Positions 1-7,565 of a stretch of 37,577 nucleotides of DNA are shown here, one piece after another. How positions within the stretch are numbered: position 1 is the first letter of the stretch; each line of letters begins with the position of its first letter. This stretch comes from CAZAQK01 sp046344715. Lineage in GTDB: Bacteria > Pseudomonadota > Alphaproteobacteria > Rickettsiales > SXRF01. Location of the stretch: NCBI GenBank assembly GCA_046344715.1, contig JBKDKX010000022.1:1-37577 (forward strand). The letters are read 5' to 3'. Both the position numbers and the translations under genes were made by a program. The notes beneath the pieces are model-generated. The model saw nothing but the letters and a program-made list of their open reading frames with translations. It ran no database searches and had not been told where the DNA came from.

Positions 1-54
1 GCGGAATATCTCATCCCTCTCAGCGCGGGAAAGGTGAACATATTGTTTTTCCAT
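1..54 (-). CDS. IS30-family transposase, N-terminal fragment (cut by window edge)
   Basis: Reading leftwards from the ATG at 54-52, the first 18 codons give MEKQYVHLSRAERDEIFR. The 'HLS.xER.xI' start is typical of IS30-family transposases, where it opens the N-terminal helix-turn-helix that binds the element ends. The rest lies outside the window. A second, C-terminal piece of an IS30 transposase is at the right edge on the same strand. The family call rests on only 18 residues here, but the right-end fragment and the shared end motif support it. Confidence 0.7.
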   Translation of the reverse strand, partial: MEKQYVHLSRAERDEIFR

Positions 55-77
55 AGCAACACCTGCTTATCACAAGT

Positions 78-87
78 GTTGCACTTC
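78..87. repeat. IS30 terminal inverted repeat core (5' side of the element)
   Basis: GTTGCACTTC lies 24 bp upstream of the transposase start. Its reverse complement GAAGTGCAAC recurs at 37452-37461 beside the transposase stop at the other window edge, as expected for the two inverted ends of one IS type. The outer boundary of the element, near position 90-97, cannot be fixed precisely. Confidence 0.65.
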
Positions 88-157
88 GTTTTAGAGCCAA
101 GGTATTTCTTATTAATTCCTGTAAAATCATGCCTTATTCAAGCTTTTTGGGCATTAC

Positions 158-979
158 ATGCAGGAAAATGATTTTTTAGAGAAAGTTGCCACACGCACAA
201 GTGCAGTTAATGCACGACTGATCACTGATGCGTTGAAAAATGCTGGCCTATTAGACCAACTAGAATTCATGAAGGACGGCCAGAGTGCTTCTGTCTTCAA
301 TATTAAAGATAGCGGACTGGTACTGAAAATATTCGACAGACGTATCCGTAAAAACCCGCGTATTTTTACCAGCAAATACCATTTGCATGATTATTATCGT
401 TCTATCCTGAAAGATGAATCTACCAAGGATGAGAAAGGCAACCCAACGGAAGTGGTGGTTGAAATTGAACCGAAGCTTACTGATGTGGGTGTCACTAAAC
501 TGCATCAAGAGATGCTACGTTATAAATTATGGACAGATGAAGGCATTGAATTCTGGGATACGTTGCCACCGCCGAGTAACCTGAAAGAAATCAAGAATGT
601 TCTTATAGACCATCGCGGTGTGCCATATCAAATTGATGAAGATGCGGCAAAATTTATAGATGATAAATACAATGAGTATCCGGCAGATGGAAATGGCAGG
701 CGCACCGATGAGCAATATCGCGCATGGCGTGCAAACCAGTTAGATGAAAATGGGCGGTTAGATTCAATCTCATCTGATAAATTCATGGAGATTAAAGAAT
801 CGTGCAGCAAAGCTGATTGGCCGGTAGATCAACACCCAATTTTTGACCCGCAAATTAATTTTGAAACGCTCAAGAAATTCTCGGATGCAATCACAGCGAT
901 CGATAGTGCAAGATTGCGCAGGCGGTGGTCGGAAACGACAAAGCGGGCAACTGGTGATGATGTAACGCCACCGCTTTAA
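158..979 (+). CDS. Unknown soluble protein, possibly with a kinase-like N-lobe
   Basis: A 273-residue, highly charged protein that I do not recognise. It has no signal peptide or membrane helix. Residues 41-60 (GQSASVFNI, then GLVLKIFDR) resemble the glycine-rich loop and the VxK lysine strand of a protein-kinase-like N-lobe, with Lys57 as the candidate. I see no HRD or DFG motif downstream, so a kinase call is only a guess. It follows the IS30 end by about 60 bp. Its TAA stop overlaps the hemA stop on the other strand in a shared TTAA. The ribosome-binding site before the ATG is weak. Confidence 0.6.
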   Translation: MQENDFLEKVATRTSAVNARLITDALKNAGLLDQLEFMKDGQSASVFNIKDSGLVLKIFDRRIRKNPRIFTSKYHLHDYYRSILKDESTKDEKGNPTEVVVEIEPKLTDVGVTKLHQEMLRYKLWTDEGIEFWDTLPPPSNLKEIKNVLIDHRGVPYQIDEDAAKFIDDKYNEYPADGNGRRTDEQYRAWRANQLDENGRLDSISSDKFMEIKESCSKADWPVDQHPIFDPQINFETLKKFSDAITAIDSARLRRRWSETTKRATGDDVTPPL

Positions 980-2205
980 GCAGCATCCGCCATTTCTTTG
1001 ACTTCCGGCCTAATACCCAGCCGCTCAAACACCCACACTAAAGCTCGCGTCAGCTCCGTCATCATCTCGTAGGTATGTGGCGGGGTGGGGGTGATGCGCA
1101 GGCGTTCGGTGCCGCGTGGCACGGTTGGGAAATTTATTGGCTGCACATAAATATCAAACTGTGAAAGCAGCATGTCTGATGCTTGTTTGCACAATACAGG
1201 GTCACCCACCAGCACAGGCAGAATGTGGCTTTGCGTTAGCATAACCGGTACACCAGCCTTTTCCATCATGCCGCGCAGGAGTTTTACATTATGTTGCTGG
1301 CGCTGGCGTTCATCATCACTTTCCATGAGGTGGCGGATACTGGCGCGCGCACCGGCAGCAAGGGCAGGCGGCATGGCGGTGGTAAAAATAAATCCAGGTG
1401 CATAAGATCGGATCATATCCACAAATGCTTGTGAGCCGCTGATATAACCGCCCATGATGCCATAGGCTTTGCCCAGAGTGCCTTGGATAATGGTGACTCT
1501 GTCCATCAAGTCTTCGCGTTCGGCAACGCCGGCTCCGCGCTTGCCATACATGCCCACGGCATGCACTTCATCAAGGTAGGTGATGGCGTTATATTTATCG
1601 GCTAGGTCGCAGATTTCTTTGATGGGAGAAATATCGCCATCCATCGAGTAGACGGATTCAAAAGCGATGACCTTAGGACGTGAAGGATCAGCCTGTTTCA
1701 GCAGTGATTCCAGATGCTCCACATCATTATGGCGGAAAATATGGCGCTCTGCCTTGCTCATGCGGATGCCATGAATCATAGATGCATGGTTGAATTCATC
1801 GGAGTATACAATGCAGCCTTTCAGCATACTGCACAGCGTGGAGAGTGTTGCCTCATTGGCGATGTAGCCAGAGGTGAATACCAGCGCAGCTTCTTTATTG
1901 TGCAATTCTGAAAGGGTTTCCTCCAGCAGCACGATGGCATGGTGCGTGCCAGAGATATTGCGCGTGCCGCCCGCGCCGGATCCCAGCCTGCCGATGGCTT
2001 CTGCCATGGCGGTGATAACTTTAGGGTGTTGTCCCATGCCGAGATAATCATTGCTGCACCACACGGTGACATTGCGGCCGGTGCGGTGGCTTTTGGCGAG
2101 TGGGAACGAGCCAGCCTTGCGCTCGAGGTCATTAAATACGCGGTAACGGCCTTCATCTTTGAGGCGGTTGATACTTTGTTCAAATATACGTTCGTAGTTA
2201 ATCAT
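976..2205 (-). CDS. hemA: 5-aminolevulinate synthase
   Basis: PLP enzyme that condenses glycine with succinyl-CoA to give 5-aminolevulinate, the first step of tetrapyrrole synthesis by the Shemin route used by Alphaproteobacteria and mitochondria. The 409-residue length is normal. Visible family motifs are CSNDYLG (50-56), GAGGTRNISGTHH (77-89), DEVHAVG with the cofactor Asp212, and QGTLGKAYG with the Schiff-base Lys246. The ATG overlaps the ctaA stop as ATGA, so the two are almost surely one translationally coupled operon. This links ALA supply to heme A formation. The 3' end shares TTAA with the convergent gene. Confidence 0.97.
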   Translation of the reverse strand: MINYERIFEQSINRLKDEGRYRVFNDLERKAGSFPLAKSHRTGRNVTVWCSNDYLGMGQHPKVITAMAEAIGRLGSGAGGTRNISGTHHAIVLLEETLSELHNKEAALVFTSGYIANEATLSTLCSMLKGCIVYSDEFNHASMIHGIRMSKAERHIFRHNDVEHLESLLKQADPSRPKVIAFESVYSMDGDISPIKEICDLADKYNAITYLDEVHAVGMYGKRGAGVAEREDLMDRVTIIQGTLGKAYGIMGGYISGSQAFVDMIRSYAPGFIFTTAMPPALAAGARASIRHLMESDDERQRQQHNVKLLRGMMEKAGVPVMLTQSHILPVLVGDPVLCKQASDMLLSQFDIYVQPINFPTVPRGTERLRITPTPPHTYEMMTELTRALVWVFERLGIRPEVKEMADAA

Positions 2206-3278
2206 TTATGTTTTATTCCGTATAACAACACCACCGACACCGCAAACAGCAGCAAGGCCGTCATCTGGTGCATAAGCGCGAGTGGCAGGGGAACATGGTG
2301 AAGCAGCGTAAGAACACCCAGTGCGAACTGAGCGAATAACACAAGCGTAACTCCTATGCATTCCTTGCCAAGCCCCTTGTTTTTAACATAATTTTTATTG
2401 TAAAACCACCACAATAAAAACCCCACAGCTAGCAAAATCGCTACTTTTCTGTGCAGGAACTGTATTAAGCCAATATTTTCAATATGGTATTGACCTGTAT
2501 CAAGCGCGCCATCTGGCAGGAACTGCCCATTCATATCCGGCCATGTGTTATAAACAAGGCCACCGTGAAGGCCAGCCAGCAACGCGCCGAGGATAATTTG
2601 CATGCAGAGGAGCGTGAACCAACACACAAATATTCCCTCTCCCGCAGGGGGAGGGTTAGGGAGGGGGCTTATTTGCTCGGACTGAGCGTTTAACGCCCCC
2701 CTCCCAGCCTCCCCCCTGCGGGGGGAGGAGTTTTTAATAACGTCCAGAATTGCCCACAATATCAGCGCAAATATCAGGAAGGCGAGCGATAGATGCATCG
2801 CCAATTTGATATGGCTGACGTAAGGATTATCAACTAGGCCACTGGCCACCATCACCCAGCCCATCAGTCCTTGCAATCCGCCCAGTGCAAAAATGCCGGT
2901 AAGCCGCGAGAAAAAGCTTTTGCTGATGCTGCGTGTGGCGGCAAAAAAGAGCAGGGGAAACAGAAAAACAATGCCGATGATGCGGCCAAGCACGCGGTGC
3001 CAGTATTCCGGCCAAAAGATGGTTTTGAACTCATCCAACGTCATGCCTTTGTTGATCTTTTCATATTGTGGGCTGGCACGGTAGGCGTCGAATTCTTCCT
3101 GCCACTCGTCAATGTTCAAGGGCGGAATGGTGCCGTGAATAGGATTCCATTCAGTGATAGATAATCCTGAGCCAGAAAGCCGCGTATATCCGCCAACCAG
3201 CACCATGCCTGCAACCAGCGCGAGGCACAGGCAAAGCCAGAGGGTTATGGCGTGGTGATTTTTGGTTATGAGTTGCAT
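2202..3278 (-). CDS. ctaA: Heme A synthase, COX15/CtaA type, with an in-frame repeat insertion
   Basis: Inner-membrane enzyme that oxidises the C8 methyl of heme O to the formyl of heme A for aa3-type cytochrome oxidase. The N-terminal motif GGYTRLSGSGLSITEW, the YWHRVLGR histidine (His94) and further helix histidines (SHIKLAMH, LHRKVA, LLHHVPLPLALMHQ) match the type found in mitochondria and Alphaproteobacteria. I start at MQLITKNHH (3278). An upstream in-frame ATG at 3410 would only translate a dispersed repeat. Residues about 184-215 (SSPRRGEA...NPPPAGEG) are foreign. They come from a 96-bp GC-rich palindrome placed in a loop between membrane helices, leaving the frame and the flanking helices intact. 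The stop overlaps hemA. Confidence 0.95.
   Translation of the reverse strand: MQLITKNHHAITLWLCLCLALVAGMVLVGGYTRLSGSGLSITEWNPIHGTIPPLNIDEWQEEFDAYRASPQYEKINKGMTLDEFKTIFWPEYWHRVLGRIIGIVFLFPLLFFAATRSISKSFFSRLTGIFALGGLQGLMGWVMVASGLVDNPYVSHIKLAMHLSLAFLIFALILWAILDVIKNSSPRRGEAGRGALNAQSEQISPLPNPPPAGEGIFVCWFTLLCMQIILGALLAGLHGGLVYNTWPDMNGQFLPDGALDTGQYHIENIGLIQFLHRKVAILLAVGFLLWWFYNKNYVKNKGLGKECIGVTLVLFAQFALGVLTLLHHVPLPLALMHQMTALLLFAVSVVLLYGIKHK
2635..2730. repeat. GC-rich inverted-repeat element inside ctaA (96 bp, 32 codons)
   Basis: Two arms, CCCTCTCCCGCAGGGGGAGG... (2635-2668) and an inverted counterpart ending near 2730, are separated by about 26 bp. Each arm also folds on itself. The length is a multiple of three and the unit is read through in frame. 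The arms match those flanking the DUF559 ORF in recO (32793-32830 and 33164-33199), so this looks like a short, non-coding version of that element. Confidence 0.85.
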
Positions 3279-3289
3279 ATTCGTGTTGT

Positions 3290-3359
3290 CGTCATTGGAG
3301 CGTAGCGAAGCAATCCAGTCTGGATTGCCACGGCGGCCTGTGGCCTCCTCGCAATGACG
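3290..3359. repeat. Dispersed palindromic repeat (GTCATTGCGAG type) upstream of ctaA
   Basis: A 70-bp palindrome starting CGTCATTGGAG and ending CTCGCAATGACG. It shares a 21-bp core (containing GCGAAGCAATCCAGTC) with the copy inside truB at 23608-23676. It sits 12 bp upstream of the ctaA start and fills over half of the 126-bp divergent intergenic region, so it probably lies in the ctaA 5' UTR. Confidence 0.85.
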
Positions 3360-3404
3360 GAAAATTTCGCTGGTATGGTCATATAACAATGGTATGAATT
3401 TACA

Positions 3405-4736
3405 ATGCAAAACTCTCCAAAATCTCTCTCTCGCTGGTGGCTGCTCATCGGCTGCTGGTCGGTTGCGCTGGCTGGCCTGTTTTCCATTGTGCTGGTGGTG
3501 GCGCGCGCGCCACAGCTTAAGGAAATGCCATTATTCACCCGCCTATTTCATGAGGCACTGGTGGTACATGTGGATTTATCGGTGCTGGTATGGTTCATGG
3601 CGATTGCCTGTTTGCTGTGGAGCATAATGGTCGCCAAATCGCGTTCCTTCATTCCGTATCTGGAGGAGGCCGCACTTATCAGCACGGCGCTCGGCACAGC
3701 AGCCATTACGCTTTCTCCGCTAGACCCCAAGGGCGAGGCGATGATGAGCAATTATATTCCCGTCATTTATAGCCCTGTATTTTTTCTTGGGCTGGCACTG
3801 CTTTTCTGCGGCGCAGGTTTGATGTTGTTGCGACTGTTTACTGCTAAGGCGAGCGAAAGCATCTTTAATAAGGAACAGCGGTTTGGTTTGCAGGTGGCGG
3901 GTGTTGTTACCTTTATTTCGCTCTGCGCCTTCATCTGGTCATACGCGATGATGCCTAAAGTAATTGATGGCACACAATATTATGAAATCTTGTTCTGGGG
4001 CGGTGGTCATATATTGCAATTCACCCATACGCAGATTCTCATGATTTGCTGGTGGTTGATGATCGTTGCACTGGTACCAACCTTTACACTGCATAAAAGA
4101 ATTGCCTACGTGTTGCTTTCTGTGGCGCTGGCTGCAGCTCTGGTCAGTCCGCTTGGGTATGTTGGTGGCGATGTTTCTTCCATGCAGCACCGGCAGTTTT
4201 TTACTAATTTAATGATTGGGCTAAATGGACACGCTTCGGCAATATTTATGTTGCTGCTGCTGGTGCCACTGTGGCGTGCGCGCAGTGAGCGCAAAGGTGC
4301 AAACCGTGCTCTGTGGTCATGTCTTGTGACTTCTATATTTTTATATGCCTATGGCGGGGTGCTGGGGTTGATGATTCAGGGGCAGAATGTGGTTATCCCC
4401 GCGCATTATCATGGATCGATTGTAGGTATCACACTGGCTTTCATGGGGGTTGCGTATTTGATGTTTCCTAAGCTGGGATACCGGAATGTAGCAGGCTGGC
4501 GGCTCGCTTACTGGCAGCCAATTGTGTATGCAGTGGGGCAGGTGATGCATATTTCTGGCCTTGCGTGGTCGGGTGGGTATGGCGTGTTGCGCAAAACCCC
4601 TGGCGGCATCGAACACATGGAGCTGCCGGTTAAAATCGCCATGGGCTTTATGGGTGGTGGCGGGTTGATTGCGATTTTTGGTGGATTAATGTTCGTGATT
4701 GTGGCGGCAAAGGCGGTGTTTGGAAAACAGCACTAA
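3405..4736 (+). CDS. Heme-copper oxidase subunit I-like membrane protein
   Basis: A 443-residue protein with about 12 predicted membrane helices. Conserved-looking histidines sit in helix contexts typical of heme-copper oxidase subunit I: HVDLSVLVWF (His55 onward), FWGGGHILQFTHTQ, PAHYHGSIVGITLAFMG and GQVMHISG. This fits a divergent, short COX1-family protein often annotated as cytochrome c oxidase subunit I-like. No oxidase subunit II or III gene is nearby. It is transcribed divergently from ctaA-hemA, which make heme A, so a link to terminal oxidase function is a reasonable inference. Whether it binds CuB cannot be decided by eye. Its TAA overlaps the stop of the next, convergent gene. Confidence 0.7.
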   Translation: MQNSPKSLSRWWLLIGCWSVALAGLFSIVLVVARAPQLKEMPLFTRLFHEALVVHVDLSVLVWFMAIACLLWSIMVAKSRSFIPYLEEAALISTALGTAAITLSPLDPKGEAMMSNYIPVIYSPVFFLGLALLFCGAGLMLLRLFTAKASESIFNKEQRFGLQVAGVVTFISLCAFIWSYAMMPKVIDGTQYYEILFWGGGHILQFTHTQILMICWWLMIVALVPTFTLHKRIAYVLLSVALAAALVSPLGYVGGDVSSMQHRQFFTNLMIGLNGHASAIFMLLLLVPLWRARSERKGANRALWSCLVTSIFLYAYGGVLGLMIQGQNVVIPAHYHGSIVGITLAFMGVAYLMFPKLGYRNVAGWRLAYWQPIVYAVGQVMHISGLAWSGGYGVLRKTPGGIEHMELPVKIAMGFMGGGGLIAIFGGLMFVIVAAKAVFGKQH

Positions 4737-5230
4737 CGAACCTGTGCTTCGCCTAGTTTGGCGGCGCGGGTTGACACATATTCCTGCCAGTTTTTACCGT
4801 CACCACTGCGGCTTTCTTCGTGATGCACCACTTCAAGGCCGCTGGCCTTCATTTCCTGCACCATGTGATGCGCTGTGCTTTTCGCACTGATTTCATAGTT
4901 GTTGAATTGGCCATCTGTCCAGATTCGAGAGGCTTTGTAGCTGCTGGCCACGCTGGTAGCCAGAGCTGTAGCTCCAACTGCGAGCAATGCGATAGGCACA
5001 GCCATAGGAATAACCAGTGCCGTACCTGTACCGGCAATTGCGGTGATAAGTGTGCTAATGCCAATAGCCAACATGGGGCCTGCAATAAAACGCGATGCTT
5101 CTGCAATGCTGGAAAGCCGCGCATGACGCGCGAACTTCTCTTGCTGCATTTCCTTGAAATGGGCGATCTTTGGATCGTCGCAAATCTCGTCCGTTTTCAG
5201 GGCAGGGGTGTTGTTTGGTAATTCGACCAT
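4733..5230 (-). CDS. Unknown small membrane protein with a hydrophobic hairpin
   Basis: 165 residues from MVELPNN (ATG at 5230). An in-frame start 13 codons further upstream is less likely because it adds a stretch unlike a signal peptide. A charged N-terminal helix is followed by two adjacent hydrophobic segments (about 50-95, rich in Ala/Gly/Ile), then a soluble tail with YEISAKSTAHHMVQEM. No family is recognised. It is convergent with the oxidase-like gene, with the stops overlapping by 4 nt. Confidence 0.6.
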   Translation of the reverse strand: MVELPNNTPALKTDEICDDPKIAHFKEMQQEKFARHARLSSIAEASRFIAGPMLAIGISTLITAIAGTGTALVIPMAVPIALLAVGATALATSVASSYKASRIWTDGQFNNYEISAKSTAHHMVQEMKASGLEVVHHEESRSGDGKNWQEYVSTRAAKLGEAQVR

Positions 5231-5308
5231 AGTCTTAATGTACACTAGAATCAGCGGCTTAGGCAACACAGCAAGTATGACGTTTTTGTGAAGGCTTGGA
5301 TTGTTGTG

Positions 5309-6055
5309 TCAGATTCTGATTTTTTCAGATAATTCAACAACTTTGCCGATGATTACAAGGGTGGGGGGCTCAAGCCCCGCATTTGCTACATCTGCTGCCA
5401 GTTGTTCAAGCGTACTTAAAATCAGCTTTTCCTTGGGGTTGGTGCCATTTTCAATAGCGGCGGCGGGGAAATCAGCCGGCAAGCCATGTGCAATGAGTTT
5501 TTCACAAATCAGGGCGAGATTGGCCAGTCCCATATACACCACCAGTGTAGTTTCTGGGTCGGCGAGGCTTTGCCAATCCAGTTCCAGTTCCTGTTCGGCA
5601 TCTTCCTTGGTCATGCGGTGGCCGGTGAAGAAACGCACACCAGTAGCAAGTCCACGATGCGTAAGGGGGATATTCGCAATAGCGCCGCAACCCTGTGCCG
5701 AGGTAATGCCCGGAATGACTTCAAATGCAAGGCCTTCTTGCCTGAGCACAATAATTTCCTCGCCGCCACGGCCAAATAGCATAGGGTCACCGCCTTTCAG
5801 GCGCAGCACATGCTTTCCTTCCTGCGCAAGTTTAACAAGAAGTGAATTAATTTCGTCTTGCGTCATGGCTTTTTGTTTACAGGATTTTCCGGCAAAGATT
5901 TTTTCCACGTGTTCAGGAATCAGTGCCATGATTTCATCAGAAACCAGACGGTCATAAACAACCACGTGCACTGCCTTAAAAGCGTTAAGAGCCTTTATGG
6001 TCAGCAGTTCAGGATCTCCTGGACCTGCGCCGGTTATATACACTTTACCTTTCAT
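5309..6055 (-). CDS. cobA: Uroporphyrinogen-III C-methyltransferase (SUMT)
   Basis: SAM-dependent methylase converting uroporphyrinogen III to precorrin-2, the branch point toward siroheme and cobalamin. The 248-residue protein has the standard landmarks: VYITGAGPGDPELLT at the N-terminus, LRLKGGDPMLFGRGGEE, PGITSA and PLTHRG. I start at MKGKVYITG because CGGAG stands a few bases upstream; the 20 extra codons of the longest frame are not family-like. It is a lone SUMT domain without CysG oxidase/chelatase domains. No other siroheme or cobalamin gene is in the window. It is the third tetrapyrrole gene within 5 kb. Confidence 0.93.
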   Translation of the reverse strand: MKGKVYITGAGPGDPELLTIKALNAFKAVHVVVYDRLVSDEIMALIPEHVEKIFAGKSCKQKAMTQDEINSLLVKLAQEGKHVLRLKGGDPMLFGRGGEEIIVLRQEGLAFEVIPGITSAQGCGAIANIPLTHRGLATGVRFFTGHRMTKEDAEQELELDWQSLADPETTLVVYMGLANLALICEKLIAHGLPADFPAAAIENGTNPKEKLILSTLEQLAADVANAGLEPPTLVIIGKVVELSEKIRI

Positions 6056-6196
6056 ATTGCTCCGTATACTGCGCTGATTCCGAAGAACATTACTAATTTG
6101 TAACCCTTGCGTCATCTCTTGAGTGTTGCAAACTGCCGTTCTTTATGAAATACATATCGCATTGCAGTAACACGTTTTTTAACCCGAGGATAGATT

Positions 6197-6709
6197 ATGA
6201 ATATCAAGAATATATCTGTTGTAGCACTTTCTGTTGTTATGCTCACCGCGTGTTCCCAGCCAATGGGGCAGGCCGGTGGCGGTGTCACCCAAGGTGGCAG
6301 CAGCATTAATAAGCAGGATATCGGTACCCTCGCTGGTGCTATTGGTGGTGGTATCATCGGTAGCAACGTAGGTGGCGGTAAAGGCAAAATCGCGGGTACC
6401 ATTGCCGGTACACTCCTTGGCGGTATGCTCGGCAGCTCTATTGGTGCTTCGCTCGATAAGGCAGATATGGCAATGTATAACAGCACGTCACAACGCGCGC
6501 TGGAAAACGCTCAGCCAGGTCAGAGCATGCCTTGGAAGAACCCGCAGACTGGTAACTATGGTTCTGTAACGCCATCAGGCTATTACCAGAATTCACAAGG
6601 CCAGTATTGCCGTGAGTACAGCCAGACCATCACCGTGGGTGGCAAAACCGAAAAAGGTTATGGTACCGCCTGCCGTCAGCCAGATGGTTCTTGGCAGATT
6701 GTTCAATAA
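6197..6709 (+). CDS. 17 kDa surface antigen-family lipoprotein (glycine zipper)
   Basis: A 170-residue outer-membrane lipoprotein of the Rickettsia 17 kDa antigen family. A signal peptide ends at the lipobox LTAC with lipidated Cys19. A Gly-rich zipper (about 44-87, repeated GxxxG such as LAGAIGGGIIGSNVGGG) should insert in or pack on the membrane. The C-terminal half carries the family signature: SQRALE, PWKNPQTGNYGSVTP, GQYCREYSQT and ACRQPDGSWQIV. GAGGA precedes the start. It lies 16 bp before fabI with no clear terminator between. This lipoprotein-fabI neighbourhood is common in Alphaproteobacteria. The exact function is unknown; such proteins are abundant surface antigens. Confidence 0.93.
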   Translation: MNIKNISVVALSVVMLTACSQPMGQAGGGVTQGGSSINKQDIGTLAGAIGGGIIGSNVGGGKGKIAGTIAGTLLGGMLGSSIGASLDKADMAMYNSTSQRALENAQPGQSMPWKNPQTGNYGSVTPSGYYQNSQGQYCREYSQTITVGGKTEKGYGTACRQPDGSWQIVQ

Positions 6710-6725
6710 TATAGCTTAACTTTCG

Positions 6726-7565
6726 ATGACCGTTGAATCCGAAAATGAGCCGAGCGTGCCGAAAGGCACGCTTATGGCTGGTAAACGTGGACTTATCATG
6801 GGCGTTGCCAATGATAAGTCTTTGGCATGGGGCATAAGTAAATATTTACACGCGCAAGGCGCACAGCTTGCATTCACCTATCAGGGCGAAGCGCTGGAGA
6901 AGCGTGTGCGTCCACTGGCTACCAGTGTGGGTTCGGATATTATCCTTCCATGCGACGTGACGGATGTTGCCAGCATGGATGCAGTATTTGCCGAACTTGG
7001 GAAGCGTTGGGGCAGCATGGATTTTCTGGTTCATGCCATCGCCTATTCTGATAAGAATGAACTTAAAGGAAAATATGTCGATACCTCACTCGACAATTTC
7101 CTGATGAGCATGAATATATCTTGTTATTCCTTCACTGCACTTGCTAAACGCGCATCTATGTTGATGCCAAATGGTGGAAGTTTGGTGACGCTTACTTATT
7201 ATGGTGCAGAGAAAGTCGTGCCGCATTATAACGTCATGGGCGTGGCAAAAGCTGCGCTTGAAACCAGCGTGCAATATCTGGCGGCTGACCTTGGCCCACA
7301 AAAAATCCGTGTGAATGCCATTTCTGCAGGGCCGGTGAAAACGTTGGCTGCTTCCGGCATTGGTGATTTCCGTTATATCCTCAAATGGAATGAATATAAC
7401 TCTCCGCTTGGCCGTAACACCACTATTGAAGATGTTGGCGGTGCTGGCCTGTACCTGCTCTCCGAACTCGGGCAGGGCACAACCGGTGAAGTGCTGCATG
7501 TGGATTCCGGTTACCATGTAGTGGGCATGAAGCGCGTGGACGCGCCGGATATCGCAACCGTTTAA
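6726..7565 (+). CDS. fabI: Enoyl-[acyl-carrier-protein] reductase (NADH)
   Basis: Catalyses the last reduction of each fatty-acid elongation cycle. The SDR fold begins at GKRGLIMGVANDKSLAWGI, and the FabI catalytic pair Tyr168-x6-Lys175 is present with Tyr158 upstream. I keep the first ATG (279 aa) because 'LMAGKRG' is preceded by conserved-looking LM. An alternative ATG at 6774 (263 aa) has an AAAGG upstream, but that AAAGG lies in the loop and stem of a perfect hairpin (6753-6772). Translational control at this point is possible. The stop overlaps the next start as TAATG. Confidence 0.95.
   Translation: MTVESENEPSVPKGTLMAGKRGLIMGVANDKSLAWGISKYLHAQGAQLAFTYQGEALEKRVRPLATSVGSDIILPCDVTDVASMDAVFAELGKRWGSMDFLVHAIAYSDKNELKGKYVDTSLDNFLMSMNISCYSFTALAKRASMLMPNGGSLVTLTYYGAEKVVPHYNVMGVAKAALETSVQYLAADLGPQKIRVNAISAGPVKTLAASGIGDFRYILKWNEYNSPLGRNTTIEDVGGAGLYLLSELGQGTTGEVLHVDSGYHVVGMKRVDAPDIATV
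6753..6772 (+). promoter_or_regulatory. Hairpin over the fabI start region
   Basis: AGCGTGCC-GAAA-GGCACGCT forms a perfect 8-bp stem with a GNRA tetraloop. It covers the only Shine-Dalgarno-like AAAGG before the in-frame ATG at 6774. There is no T-tract after it, so it is a poor terminator. It could shield the second start, or be a coincidence within coding sequence. Confidence 0.4.

Noticed and set aside
3279..3410. 44-codon N-terminal extension of ctaA
   Set aside because: It is the translation of a dispersed palindromic repeat and lacks family similarity; the COX15 family starts near MQLITKNHH.
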